A stretch of 64,000 nucleotides of DNA from Amycolatopsis camponoti. GTDB lineage: Bacteria > Actinomycetota > Actinomycetes > Mycobacteriales > Pseudonocardiaceae. Positions within the stretch are counted from its first letter, which is position 1. Every line of letters begins with the position of its first letter. The stretch lies in the NCBI RefSeq assembly GCF_902497555.1, contig NZ_CABVGP010000001.1, forward strand, positions 2,646,501 to 2,710,500, in the 5' to 3' direction. The position numbers were made by a program, and so were the translations under genes. This document shows positions 46,297 to 55,145 of the stretch, piece by piece. The notes below the pieces were generated by a model. That model saw nothing but the letters and a program-made list of their open reading frames with translations, made no database searches and was not told the origin of the DNA.

Positions 46297-46310
46297 TGGG
46301 AGCGCTCCCA
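46297..46310. promoter_or_regulatory. CebR box TGGGAGCGCTCCCA
   Basis: Perfect 14-bp palindrome 24 bases upstream of the GH44 start, identical to the established CebR operator of Streptomyces, where cellobiose or cellotriose releases CebR from cellulase genes. It marks GH44 as part of a cellulose regulon. The CebR gene itself is not in the window. Confidence 0.88.
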
Positions 46311-46400
46311 TACGTTGGCGAACGGTGCGCCGCCGTCCATCGGTCGATCGGAGGCGCGGCCGTGCTCCCGGCGGCCGTGTGCGCCGCTCGGCGGGTCCGC

Positions 46401-47036
46401 TCAGGCGGCCGTATCGAGGCCGGGCAGGGGGCGGCTGCAGATTTCGTGCGCTTCGACGGCGGGGAGGCCGAGCATGCGCAGCAGATCCTCGGTCACGCGG
46501 TCGGCCGCCTCGGCGTCGTCGCGCTCGGGCTGACGGTGCAGGAGCCGGCCCAGGCAGAGTGCGGCCCCGGCCACCGTGACCATGGCCAGTTCGGCATCAT
46601 CCACGGTGAAGCGGCCGGCGCGCGCGGCGGCCTCGATGTCGCGGCGGGCGCGGGGGGCGAGCCCGCTCTCCGAGGTGGCCAGGTCGAGCCCGTAGTGCAG
46701 GAGGACCTTGCTGAGTTCGGGGTTCTTGCGGTGCAGGCGCCCGGTGAGCCGGAAGCTCTGCGCGAACACCTGCGCCGGGTCGTCCAGGCCGGCGGTCAGC
46801 TCGTCCAGCAGGGCACCGTGCGCGTCCAGGGCGTCCTCGACCGCTGCCCGGTAGAGCTGCTCCTTCGTCTCGAAGTGGTTGTAGAACGAGCCCAGTCCGA
46901 CGTCCGCGGCCTGGGTGATCTCCAGGACCGACACGGTGGTCTTGCCGTCCGCGATCAGCGTCTGGGCGGCCTGGACGAGGGCGGCGCGGGTGCGCGCCTT
47001 GCGCCGCTCCAGCCGGCTCGGGGCTTGCTCCGGCAT
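46401..47036 (-). CDS. TetR-family regulator
   Basis: 211 residues. Helix-turn-helix about 8-60: ERRKARTRAALVQAAQTLI, SVLEITQAADVGLGSFYNHF. All-helical C-terminal domain with several histidines. Divergent from the dioxygenase operon beginning 47173; two TGACGA-type palindromes lie between them. It is the probable repressor of the 47173-54440 operon. Effector unknown; an aromatic acid or its CoA ester is plausible. Confidence 0.9.
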   Translation of the reverse strand: MPEQAPSRLERRKARTRAALVQAAQTLIADGKTTVSVLEITQAADVGLGSFYNHFETKEQLYRAAVEDALDAHGALLDELTAGLDDPAQVFAQSFRLTGRLHRKNPELSKVLLHYGLDLATSESGLAPRARRDIEAAARAGRFTVDDAELAMVTVAGAALCLGRLLHRQPERDDAEAADRVTEDLLRMLGLPAVEAHEICSRPLPGLDTAA

Positions 47037-47092
47037 CCGTGTTCCTGCCTTCCGCCGTTCGTCGCGGGCATCGTACCCCGTGGCGTCAATGC

Positions 47093-47150
47093 TGATGAAA
47101 TCGTCAGAAACTCTTGACTGACGACCTGCTCGTAACTGACGATGTCGTCA
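47093..47150. promoter_or_regulatory. Paired TetR operators TGAYGA-NN-TCGTCA
   Basis: TGATGAAATCGTCA (47093-47106, one mismatch) and TGACGATGTCGTCA (47137-47150, perfect) lie 44 bases apart between the divergent TetR gene and the dioxygenase gene. TTGACT at 47114-47119 is a possible -35 box, which would place the -10 region under the second site. Confidence 0.7.
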
Positions 47151-47172
47151 CCAGAGTGGAGGGAGGGATGCC

Positions 47173-48306
47173 GTGGCAGACCAGCACGATCCCCACAGCG
47201 GCCTGCACAGCGAGCGGGGCGCACTCGCGGGTGAGCACCCCGGCCGGGCGGCGAACCCGGTGATCAAGGTGCACGACCTGGCGTGGCTGGAGTTCGAGAA
47301 GCCGGATCTGGCGCGGGCCGAGGTGTTCGCGCGGGCCTTCGGGTTCACCACGACGCTCAGCACCGGGCACGAGCTGCACCTGCGGGGCACCGATCCCGGC
47401 GCGCCGTGCGTGCTCGTCCGCGAGGGCGCTCGGTCGAAGTTCCGCGGACCGGCGTTCCGGGCGGCCGCGCCGGGCGACGTCCTGCGCCTGGCCGACGCCA
47501 CCGGGCGGAAGGTCACCGGGTTGCCCGGCACGCTGGGCGGGGTCTCCGTCGACCTGCCCGACCCGAGCGGCTTGCGCGTCCGGGTCGTCTCCGGCACAGA
47601 CGAGCTGGCCGCCTTGCCGCCGCAGGATCCGCAGGTGCTGAACTTCGGCCACGAGGTGGGGCGGGTCAACGCCGCCCAGCGGCCGCCGCGGGCGCCGGCA
47701 CGGGTGCAGCGGCTGGGACACGTCGTGCTGCAGACGACGAAGTACCGGCAGACGCTGGACTGGTACCTGCAGCACCTGGGGCTGATCGTCAGCGACTTCC
47801 TCTTCCACCCGCGCCGCCGCGGGCGCGGGCCGGTGATGAGCTTCATCCGGTGCGACCGCGGCGCGACTCCGGCTGACCACCACACCCTGGCGCTGCTGCT
47901 CGGCCCGGCGAACCGGTACGTGCACTCGGCGTACCAGGTCGCCGACCTCGACGCGCTGGCCGCGGGCGGCGAGTACCTGCGTGAGCGCGGCTACCACCAC
48001 TCGTGGGGCATCGGGCGCCACATCGAGGGCAGCCAGCTGTTCGACTACTGGCGCGACCCGGACGGGTTCATGGTCGAGCACTACAGCGACGGCGACCTGT
48101 TCGACAACACCCTCGAACCCGGCTGGGCGCCGATGACCGCCTCCGGCCTCGCCCAGTGGGGGCCGCCGGCCACGGCCGACTTCCTCGGCGTCAAGCCCGG
48201 CAAGGCGTCGCTGCGCGAACTGCGCGCGGTGTTCTCCGCCCTGCGCGAAGACAACGAATTCGACGCCCAGCGCTTCCTGGGCCTGCTGAAAGTGGCCCGC
48301 TCATGA
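47173..48306 (+). CDS. VOC-family extradiol dioxygenase
   Basis: 377 residues; GTG 47173 after GGGAGGGATGCC. Two VOC modules: about 30-160 and 185-315. The C-terminal module supplies the metal ligands His in GHVVLQT, His in ADHHTLAL and Glu in FMVEHYSDGD. Such enzymes insert O2 next to a catechol pair (meta cleavage) in aromatic and steroid breakdown. The following FAH hydrolase, flavin monooxygenase and P450 genes fit ring hydroxylation, cleavage and product hydrolysis. The last 60 residues are an extra helical tail. Substrate not evident. Confidence 0.86.
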   Translation: MADQHDPHSGLHSERGALAGEHPGRAANPVIKVHDLAWLEFEKPDLARAEVFARAFGFTTTLSTGHELHLRGTDPGAPCVLVREGARSKFRGPAFRAAAPGDVLRLADATGRKVTGLPGTLGGVSVDLPDPSGLRVRVVSGTDELAALPPQDPQVLNFGHEVGRVNAAQRPPRAPARVQRLGHVVLQTTKYRQTLDWYLQHLGLIVSDFLFHPRRRGRGPVMSFIRCDRGATPADHHTLALLLGPANRYVHSAYQVADLDALAAGGEYLRERGYHHSWGIGRHIEGSQLFDYWRDPDGFMVEHYSDGDLFDNTLEPGWAPMTASGLAQWGPPATADFLGVKPGKASLRELRAVFSALREDNEFDAQRFLGLLKVARS

Positions 48307-48383
48307 ACGAGCTCGCGAGTGAATCGTTCACCACCGCGCTTCCGGCTCACACGGCACCGAGCGCCGGCGAGGTGTGCGCATGA
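48303..48383 (+). CDS. Possible 26-aa coupling mini-ORF
   Basis: ATG at 48303 overlaps the dioxygenase stop (ATGA) and its TGA overlaps the ATG of the FAH gene at 48380 (ATGA again), bridging the 73-base gap exactly. Encodes MNELASESFTTALPAH and ten more residues; no recognisable motif and no clear ribosome site of its own. It could pass ribosomes from one gene to the next, or be coincidence. Confidence 0.35.
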   Translation: MNELASESFTTALPAHTAPSAGEVCA

Positions 48384-49315
48384 GCCTGAACGTCTTGCGC
48401 ACCGCCGACGCCTGGTACGTCGCCACCCCGGCCGGGGCGGCCGAGATCACCACGACGGCGAAGACCACCGCCGAGCTGCTCGGCGACCGGGCGGCGATCA
48501 CCGCCGCGGCCGGCTCCGCGGACACCGTGCCGGTGGCGTCGCTCGACCTGGTCTCGCCGGTCACCGCGCCCTGCCGTGTGGTCGCCCAGATGACCAACTT
48601 CACCTCGCACGTCACGGATGCCGGGATGGATCCGGCGGCGGTGCCGTTGACGTTCTTCCGCAAGACGTCCGGGTCGATCAGCGGCCCGTTCGACGACGTG
48701 GTCAGGCCGGCGCACGTGACGCTGCTCGACTACGAGGTGGAGATCGGGCTGGTCATCGGCCGCGAGCTCCCGGTCGGTACCGAGATCACCGCCGTGCACG
48801 AGTACGTCGCGGGCCTGGTGGTCACCAACGACGTCTCCGCCCGTGACGTCCAGCTGCCCCAGACCCAGTTCTACGAGGCCAAGTCGTACCCGACGTTCAC
48901 CCCGGTCGGGCCCGCGCTCGTACTCCTGGAGGCCGACGAGCTGAAGCGGTTCGCCGACCTGCGGCTGACGCTGTCGGTCAACGGCACGGTCCGCCAGAAC
49001 GCGCTCGTCGCCGGCGACATGATCCACCGCCCGCTCGAAGCGCTGCGGGCCCTGGCCCGGTTCCAGCGGCTGGATCCCGGCGACCTGGTGTTGACGGGCA
49101 CCCCGGCCGGCACCGCGTTGTCCGCGCCGCCCAAGGCCGTCGAGAAGATCGCCGCGCTGCTGCCGCCGGCGGTGAAGTGGAAGCTGTTCTTCAAGGGACA
49201 GGCGAAGAACCCGAAGTACCTGGCCGACGGCGACGTCGTCGAGGCTTCGGTCGCCACCGACGACGGTGCTCTCGACCTGGGCACCCAGCGAACGATCGTG
49301 AGGCACCGGCGATGA
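48380..49315 (+). CDS. Fumarylacetoacetate hydrolase-family enzyme
   Basis: 311 residues from ATG 48380 with GAGG eight bases upstream; GTG at 48374 is an alternative. FAH fold: N-terminal lid, then the metal site Glu pair in YEVEIGLVIG and Asp in TNDVSARDVQ, Lys in FYEAKSY and GDLVLTGTPAGT. Members hydrolyse or decarboxylate/isomerise ring-cleavage acids (2-hydroxy-hexadienedioate type) or acylpyruvates. Placed directly after the dioxygenase, it probably handles the ring-opened product. Its stop overlaps the synthetase ATG. Confidence 0.9.
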   Translation: MSLNVLRTADAWYVATPAGAAEITTTAKTTAELLGDRAAITAAAGSADTVPVASLDLVSPVTAPCRVVAQMTNFTSHVTDAGMDPAAVPLTFFRKTSGSISGPFDDVVRPAHVTLLDYEVEIGLVIGRELPVGTEITAVHEYVAGLVVTNDVSARDVQLPQTQFYEAKSYPTFTPVGPALVLLEADELKRFADLRLTLSVNGTVRQNALVAGDMIHRPLEALRALARFQRLDPGDLVLTGTPAGTALSAPPKAVEKIAALLPPAVKWKLFFKGQAKNPKYLADGDVVEASVATDDGALDLGTQRTIVRHRR

Positions 49316-51189
49316 CCGGCGACCCGTTGTGGCCGCGCTGCGCCGAGCCGGCCGACCTGGCCGCGATCGAGGCTGTTCCGCTCGCCGACCGCGGCCTGCC
49401 GGAGTCGACGTACGCCCTGCTCCGCCGGGCGGCCGTGCGGTGGCCGGATCGTCCGGCCGTCACCGTGCTGCCCGAGGCCGCGCGGTGGCGGGAACCCGTC
49501 CGGCGCACGTTCGCGGAGCTGCTGGCCGACGTCCACCGCTACGCGAACCTGCTGCGGGAACTCGGGATCCGGCGCGGGGACGCGGTCGCGCTGATGTCCC
49601 CGAACTGCGCCGACCTGATCCCGGCGACCCTGGCCGCGCAGCTCGCCGGGATCGCCGCGCCGCTCAACGGCGGCTTGTCCCGCGTCCACCTCGCCGAACT
49701 GCTCCGGCGCTCCGGGGCTCGGGTCCTGATCACCGCGGGCCCCGAACTCGCGCCGGAAAGCTGGGCCACCGCACGGGAACTCGCCGGCGGACTGGACGCG
49801 GTCCTCGTGCTGCGCCCGACCGGCGCGGCCGGCGAACCCGCGGCACTGCCCGTCATCGACGGCGTCCGGGTGGGCTACCTCGCCGACCTCGCGTCCGGGC
49901 ACGACACCGCCCACTTCGCCGGGGAACCGCCCGCGGCGACGGACCTGGCCGCGTTGTTCCACACCGGAGGCACCACCGGGGCCCCAAAGCCGGCCGCGCA
50001 CACGCACGCCAACGAGGTCGCCGACGCGTGGATGATCGCGGTCAACCCGCTGCTCGAAGTCGGCTCGGTGGTCTTCGCGGCGCTGCCGCTGTTCCACGTC
50101 AACGCGCTGGTGGTCACGCTGCTCGCGCCGCTGTTCAAGGGCCAGCACGCGGTGTGGGCCGGCCCCCTCGGCTACCGCGAACCCGCGCTTTACGGGGAGT
50201 TCTGGAAGATCGTCGAGCATCACCGGATCGCCGCGATGAGCGCGGTCCCGACCGTGTACGCGGTGCTCGCCCAGTGCCCCGTCGACGCCGACATCTCCAG
50301 CTTGCGCTACGCCATGGTCGGCGCCTCGCCGCTGCCCGCCGCCGTGCGGACGGGCTTCGAGGCCCACACCGGCGTCACGCTGGTCGAAGGCTACGGGCTG
50401 ACCGAAGCCACCTGCGCCAGCGCGCGCAGCTTCCCCGACGCCCCGCGCCTCGGCACCGTCGGCCAGCGCCTGCCCTACCAGCGGATGAAGGTCGTCCATC
50501 CGGAAACGGGGGAGGAACTGCCCCACGGCGAGACCGGGGTGCTGACCATCAGCGGCCCGACCGTGTTCCCCGGTTACGTCGTCGGCCGGGACGAGAACGG
50601 CTACCGGCTGGACGGTCTCGGCAAACTCCGCGACGGCCGGCTGGACACCGGCGACCTGGCCCGCGTCGACGCCGACGGGTTCGTGCACCTGGCCGGCCGG
50701 GCCAAGGACCTGATCATCCGCGGCGGGCACAACATCGACCCGGCGGTGATCGAGGACGCCCTGCTGGCCCACCCGCAGGTGATCGCGGCGGGCGCGGTCG
50801 GCCGGCCGGACGAGCACTCCGGCGAGGTGCCCGTCGCCTACGTGAGCCTCGCGCCCGGTGCCACGGCGACCGAGACCGACCTGCTGGCCTGGGCAGCCGG
50901 CCGCGTACCCGAGCGGGCCGCCGCGCCGAAGGCGGTCACGGTGCTCGAGGCGCTGCCCGTGACCGACGTCGGCAAGCCGTACAAGCTCGGCCTGCGTGCC
51001 GACGCCACCCGCCGCGCGATCACCGAGGCCCTGGCGGCGTTCGACGGGGTGGCCGTCGACGCGGTCGTCGAGGACGGGACCGTCGTCGCCACCGTCACCC
51101 TCCCGTCCGAAGTGGACGAACCGAAGGTGACGGCCACGCTCGGCCGCTACACCGTCCCCGTCCGCCTGGCGTCCCGAGGAAACCCATGA
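49312..51189 (+). CDS. AMP-forming acyl-CoA synthetase
   Basis: 625 residues; ATG overlaps the FAH stop. ANL-family core motifs: A3 FHTGGTTGAPKPAAHTH, A5 VEGYGLTEATCA, A7 RLDTGDLARVD, A8 GRAKDLIIRGGHNIDP. The C-terminal A10 catalytic lysine is in VGKPYKLGL. Activates a carboxylic acid with ATP and CoA. About 90 residues at the C terminus (after the A10 lysine) extend past the usual end. In this operon the likely substrate is an aromatic or aliphatic acid from the degraded compound. The family is certain, the chain length unknown. Confidence 0.92.
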   Translation: MTGDPLWPRCAEPADLAAIEAVPLADRGLPESTYALLRRAAVRWPDRPAVTVLPEAARWREPVRRTFAELLADVHRYANLLRELGIRRGDAVALMSPNCADLIPATLAAQLAGIAAPLNGGLSRVHLAELLRRSGARVLITAGPELAPESWATARELAGGLDAVLVLRPTGAAGEPAALPVIDGVRVGYLADLASGHDTAHFAGEPPAATDLAALFHTGGTTGAPKPAAHTHANEVADAWMIAVNPLLEVGSVVFAALPLFHVNALVVTLLAPLFKGQHAVWAGPLGYREPALYGEFWKIVEHHRIAAMSAVPTVYAVLAQCPVDADISSLRYAMVGASPLPAAVRTGFEAHTGVTLVEGYGLTEATCASARSFPDAPRLGTVGQRLPYQRMKVVHPETGEELPHGETGVLTISGPTVFPGYVVGRDENGYRLDGLGKLRDGRLDTGDLARVDADGFVHLAGRAKDLIIRGGHNIDPAVIEDALLAHPQVIAAGAVGRPDEHSGEVPVAYVSLAPGATATETDLLAWAAGRVPERAAAPKAVTVLEALPVTDVGKPYKLGLRADATRRAITEALAAFDGVAVDAVVEDGTVVATVTLPSEVDEPKVTATLGRYTVPVRLASRGNP

Positions 51190-51536
51190 CCGTCTTGACC
51201 GTGCTCGCTGTCCTCGTGGCTGCCGTCTTCCTCCTCATCGGCGCGGCCAAGCTGTTCGCGCTCGCGCCGATGCGGGAACGCGCCGCGCACGCCGGCTTCT
51301 CCGTCACGGCCTACCGCGGCATCGGCGCGCTGGAGATCGCCGGAGCCGCCGGGCTCCTGCTCGGCTTGACCGTGCCGGTGCTCGGCGCCCTGGCCGGTGC
51401 CGGCCTGCTGCTCCTGCTCGCGGGCGCGGTGATCACGCACGTCCGCAACCGGGACGGGGTCCGCGATCTCACCCCGGCCGTGGTCTGCGCGGTGTGCGTC
51501 GCCGGCTACCTCGTGGCCCTCGGGGTGTCGCCGTGA
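51186..51536 (+). CDS. DoxX-family membrane protein
   Basis: 116 residues with four hydrophobic segments (about 3-22, 44-62, 66-84, 94-113). FLLIGAAKLFALAPMRERA and GALEIAGAAGLL are DoxX-like. ATG overlaps the synthetase stop and its own stop overlaps the next GTG. DoxX proteins are membrane partners in redox processes; the precise role is not known. It may support the oxygenases by anchoring or electron supply, an inference from position only. Confidence 0.8.
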   Translation: MTVLTVLAVLVAAVFLLIGAAKLFALAPMRERAAHAGFSVTAYRGIGALEIAGAAGLLLGLTVPVLGALAGAGLLLLLAGAVITHVRNRDGVRDLTPAVVCAVCVAGYLVALGVSP

Positions 51537-53005
51537 AGGTGTCCGTCGTGATCGTCGGCGCGGGCCCGGCCGGGCTGACCGCCGCGGCGCTGCTCGGCCG
51601 GTACGGCGTCGAATGCCTGGTGCTGGAACGGTGGGACGCGGTCTACCCCCGGCCTCGGGCCGTGCACCTGGACGACGAGGTCTGCCGCATCCTCGGGTAC
51701 CTGGGGCTGGCCGCGGAGTTCGCCGCGATTTCCCGGCCGGGCCACGGGCTGCGGCTGCTGGACCCGGACCTGCGGGTGCTCGCCGAGTTCCCCCGCTCGC
51801 CGGGTGCCGGCCGCCACGGCTACCCGCAGGCGAACATGTTCGACCAGCCCGAGCTGGAGCACCTGCTCCGCGCCGGCCTGGCCGCGCTCGGCAGCGTCAC
51901 CCTCCGCGGCAACGCCGAGGTCACCGGAATCGCGCAGGACGACACTGGCGCCGCCCGGGTCGAGGTGACCGACCGCGTCACCGGTGTGCGGGAGACGATC
52001 CGCGCGGACTACGTCCTGGGCTGCGACGGCGCCAACAGCCTCGCCAGGACGTCGATCGGCGCCCGCATGACCGGCTTCCGGTTCGACCAGCGCTGGCTCG
52101 TGGCCGACATCGCCACCGACGCCGACCTCGGCGAGTGGGAGGGGGTGCACCAGGTCTGCGACCCGGCCCGCGCCGCGACGTACATGCGGGTCGGGAAAAC
52201 CCGCCACCGCTGGGAATTCCGGATGCTGCCCGGGGAAAGCAGCGACGACTTCCGCGATCCCGGCCGCCTGCACCCGCTGATCGCGCCGTGGACCAAGGAC
52301 ATTCCGGCCCGGGAACTGGAGATCGTCCGCGTCGGCGAGTACACGTTTCGCGCGCAGGTCGCGGACCGGTGGCGTGACCGGAGGGTGTTCCTGCTCGGCG
52401 ACGCCGCCCACCTGACCCCGCCGTTCATCGGGCAGGGGATGGGCGCCGGGCTGCGCGATGCGGTCAACCTCGCCTGGAAACTCGCCGGCGTCCTCGACGG
52501 GACCCTGCCCGCGACCGCGCTCGGCTCGTACGAGGCGGAACGCCGCCCGCACGCCCGCGCGATGGTCCGCCGGGCGGTGCTGATCGGCAAGGCCATGACC
52601 GAAGGCGGCCGCTTCGGCGACCTGATCCGCCGGGTGGCCGCGCCGCGCCTGAGCGGTCGCGTCGTCGGCAGCGAGACGCCCGCACTGCGCCGATCGGACC
52701 TCGTCATCCGGCCACCGGCCCGGCGAACTTCGGCCGGGCGGCTGTGCCCCAACGCTCTTCTCGACGACGGAAGCCGTTTCGACGACGTGGCCGGTGGCCG
52801 CTTCGCCGTCGTCACGGCGGATCCCCCGTCGGAGAGTGAGTGCGCGGCCATCCGGGAGCGCGGTGCGGTTCTCGTCACCACCCGGCGCTCCGGCGAGTTG
52901 GGCCGCTGGCTCCGGGCGGGTGCGGCGATCGTCCGTCCGGACGGCACGGTGCTGACCGCGAGCAGCAGTCTCTCGCGGGTTCTGCGGCGGTTCACCACCC
53001 CCTGA
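51533..53005 (+). CDS. Class A FAD-dependent monooxygenase (MhpA-like)
   Basis: 490 residues from GTG 51533, overlapping the DoxX stop. FAD motifs are intact: IVGAGPAGLTAAALLGRYG, GCDGANSLART (DG motif) and VFLLGDAAHLTPPFIGQGM (GD motif). Resembles 3-(3-hydroxyphenyl)propionate hydroxylase and related ring hydroxylases that create catechols for extradiol cleavage, which matches the dioxygenase at the operon start. The C-terminal domain is shorter than in PheA types. It differs from the monooxygenase at 40819. Confidence 0.9.
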   Translation: MKVSVVIVGAGPAGLTAAALLGRYGVECLVLERWDAVYPRPRAVHLDDEVCRILGYLGLAAEFAAISRPGHGLRLLDPDLRVLAEFPRSPGAGRHGYPQANMFDQPELEHLLRAGLAALGSVTLRGNAEVTGIAQDDTGAARVEVTDRVTGVRETIRADYVLGCDGANSLARTSIGARMTGFRFDQRWLVADIATDADLGEWEGVHQVCDPARAATYMRVGKTRHRWEFRMLPGESSDDFRDPGRLHPLIAPWTKDIPARELEIVRVGEYTFRAQVADRWRDRRVFLLGDAAHLTPPFIGQGMGAGLRDAVNLAWKLAGVLDGTLPATALGSYEAERRPHARAMVRRAVLIGKAMTEGGRFGDLIRRVAAPRLSGRVVGSETPALRRSDLVIRPPARRTSAGRLCPNALLDDGSRFDDVAGGRFAVVTADPPSESECAAIRERGAVLVTTRRSGELGRWLRAGAAIVRPDGTVLTASSSLSRVLRRFTTP

Positions 53006-53017
53006 CAAGGAGCAACG

Positions 53018-54202
53018 ATGCCCCGACGCCCTGAAGTGCCCGCGTACCGGCCGGACCTCTACTCGCCGCAGGCGATCCTGGACCCGTACCCGCACTACGC
53101 CAGGCTGCGCGAACTCGGGCCGGTGGTCTGGCTGCCCAGGCACAAGGTCTACGCGCTGCCCCGCTACGCGGAGTGCAAAGCGGTGCTGCGGGACGAGGAG
53201 ACCTTCGGCTCCGGCGACGGCGTCGCGCTGAACCCCTTCGCCAACCGCCTCTCCCGCGGCACGACCCTCAACAGCGACGGTGAGGACCATGCTCGCCGCC
53301 GGGCCCTGGTCGCCCACCGGCTCACACCCCGCGCCCTGCGCACGATGACGGACGTCGTCGAACGCCGGGCGGCCGAGATCGTCGACGCGGCGCTCGCCCG
53401 GCGCGGCGTCGACGGCGTCGAAGTCGCGGCCGCGCTGCCCGCGGCCGTGGTTCCCGACCTCGTCGGCTGGCCGGCGGAGGGCCGCGAGCACCTGCTCCGC
53501 TGGGGCGCGGCCACCTTCGACGTCCTGGGCCCGCTGAACGGGCGAGCGGTGAAGGCCGTACCCGGCGGACTGGAGATGATGCGCTTCGCGCACGACGTCG
53601 CCAAGCGGCGGAACGTGCTGCCGGGCAGCATGGGCGACGACCTGCTGCGCGCGGCCGACGCGGGCAAGCTCGCCCACGCCGAGTGCCCCGCGCTGATGAT
53701 CGACTACCTGGCGCCGTCGCTGGACACCACGCTCAGCGCGATCGCCAGTGCCCTGCACCTGTTCGCGACCCACCCCGGCCAATGGCGGCTCCTCAAGCAG
53801 GACCCGGGCCTGATCCCCGACGCGGTCAACGAGGTCGTCCGGTTCTTCTCGCCCCTGCGCGCCTTCAGCCGCGAAGTGACCCGCCGGACCGAGGTGGCCG
53901 GCGCCGCGCTGCCCGCGGGCGCACGCGTCCTCGTCCTCTACGCCTCGGCGAACCGCGACGCGCTGGAGTGGGACGACCCCGACACCTTCGACATCCGCCG
54001 GAACGCCGCCCGCCAGCTCGGCTTCGGGCACGGTACGCACGGCTGTGCCGGACAAGGTCTCGCTCGCCTGGAGACCCAGGCGATGCTGCACGCCCTGGTG
54101 GCCCGTGTCGACCGGATCGAGCCCGCCGGGCCACCGGAATGGGCGCGCAACAACATCATCCACCGCCTCGGGCGGCTCCCGCTCGACCTCGTCCCGGCCT
54201 GA
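53018..54202 (+). CDS. Cytochrome P450
   Basis: 394 residues, AAGGAG before ATG 53018, 12 bases after the monooxygenase stop. Haem loop FGHGTHGCAGQGLAR with Cys343; ExxR at E272-R275 (NEVVRF); I-helix acid-alcohol pair D236-T237 in APSLDTT, where the usual glycine-rich AGxx is replaced by APSL. Soluble bacterial type; the adjacent ferredoxin is the electron donor. It probably hydroxylates or O-demethylates the starting compound before the flavin enzymes act. CYP family not assigned. Confidence 0.93.
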   Translation: MPRRPEVPAYRPDLYSPQAILDPYPHYARLRELGPVVWLPRHKVYALPRYAECKAVLRDEETFGSGDGVALNPFANRLSRGTTLNSDGEDHARRRALVAHRLTPRALRTMTDVVERRAAEIVDAALARRGVDGVEVAAALPAAVVPDLVGWPAEGREHLLRWGAATFDVLGPLNGRAVKAVPGGLEMMRFAHDVAKRRNVLPGSMGDDLLRAADAGKLAHAECPALMIDYLAPSLDTTLSAIASALHLFATHPGQWRLLKQDPGLIPDAVNEVVRFFSPLRAFSREVTRRTEVAGAALPAGARVLVLYASANRDALEWDDPDTFDIRRNAARQLGFGHGTHGCAGQGLARLETQAMLHALVARVDRIEPAGPPEWARNNIIHRLGRLPLDLVPA

Positions 54203-54215
54203 AAGGGGACACCCG

Positions 54216-54440
54216 GTGAAGATCTCCGTCGACCGCGACCGCTGCGAAGGCCACGGCCTGTGCACCGAACAAGCGCCCGCGATCTTCGAATTCGACGACG
54301 ACGCCGAACTCGTCCACCGCTTCGAAGGCCGGGCCATCCCGCCGGAGCAGCTCGCCGCCGCGCGGGCGGCCGTCACGTCCTGCCCGGTCGCCGCGCTGCG
54401 GGAGTTCGGGCTCGTTCTTCAGGATGCGGACACGGAGTAG
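54216..54440 (+). CDS. [3Fe-4S]-type ferredoxin, P450 partner
   Basis: 74 residues; GTG 54216 with AAAGGGG upstream, 13 bases after the P450 stop. Cys10, Cys16 and Cys56 with His13 in CEGHGLC give the three-cysteine pattern of actinobacterial P450 ferredoxins, where the missing cysteine makes a [3Fe-4S] cluster. SCPVAALREFG is the usual closing helix. Transfers electrons from a reductase, not in the window, to the P450. Its last 22 bases overlap the converging GH12 gene. Confidence 0.92.
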   Translation: MKISVDRDRCEGHGLCTEQAPAIFEFDDDAELVHRFEGRAIPPEQLAAARAAVTSCPVAALREFGLVLQDADTE

Positions 54441-55111
54441 CTGTTCGTCCGGAAGTCCATTCCGCCGGCCGAGGAGGTGATCTCGAAGCCGAACTGGACC
54501 TCGCCGAGCGTGACGTCACCGAACCAGCCGCGCGCCTTGATCCAGCCGAGGACGCCCAAAACGTCGACCGACCCCGAGTCGGTGTTCGACTTGCGGAGGA
54601 AGGAGAAGACCTCGTTCGCGCCGTTGGAGCCGCGGTAGACGTCCCAGGCGTGGCCGCCGACGGTCACGCCGGCCTGGTAGCTGCCGATCGGGCCGACCGG
54701 CCCCTGCTTGTTCATCCACAGCATGATTTCGTAGGCGTTGTTGTTCGCCCAGATGTCGTACGCCGTCTCGTAGGCCCCGGCGCCGGGGCGGGACACGGCG
54801 AAGGTGCTGGTCACCGACCGCAGCGAACTGAGGGAGCGGCCGACGTTCTTCGCCGAGTGCGGGTACGACTTCACCCCGCCGGTGTTCGGGTGGTCGGCCC
54901 ACACACCGAAGTTGCTGTACGAATTCGCCCAGATGTTCTGCGGTCCGGCACCGCTGCCCCAGACGTCGTTGCGAATGGTGTATCCGCCGTCGGACCAGGT
55001 CCCCCACTTGTCCGTCGAAGACCAGGTGGCCGCTTCGGCGGTGCCGGCCGTCATCGCGACGGCGGCCGCCGCGGTCAGGGAAATCACCAGTGAACGTACT
55101 CCTCGGCGCAT
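54419..55111 (-). CDS. Secreted GH12 endoglucanase/xyloglucanase
   Basis: 230 residues; signal peptide about 1-27 (cut after GTAEA). Beta-jelly-roll enzyme. Nucleophile E128 in YEIMLWMN and acid/base E210 in FGFEITSS; ligand-groove tryptophans in IWANSYSNFGVW. Retaining cleavage of beta-1,4-glucan or xyloglucan outside the cell. No binding module follows. TCGAAT-type palindromes, rather than a CebR box, precede it. Its 3' end overlaps the ferredoxin gene by 22 bases tail to tail. Confidence 0.93.
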   Translation of the reverse strand: MRRGVRSLVISLTAAAAVAMTAGTAEAATWSSTDKWGTWSDGGYTIRNDVWGSGAGPQNIWANSYSNFGVWADHPNTGGVKSYPHSAKNVGRSLSSLRSVTSTFAVSRPGAGAYETAYDIWANNNAYEIMLWMNKQGPVGPIGSYQAGVTVGGHAWDVYRGSNGANEVFSFLRKSNTDSGSVDVLGVLGWIKARGWFGDVTLGEVQFGFEITSSAGGMDFRTNSYSVSAS

Positions 55112-55145
55112 GGATGCATCCTTTCCGAGCTTCTTCGCGCGGTTG

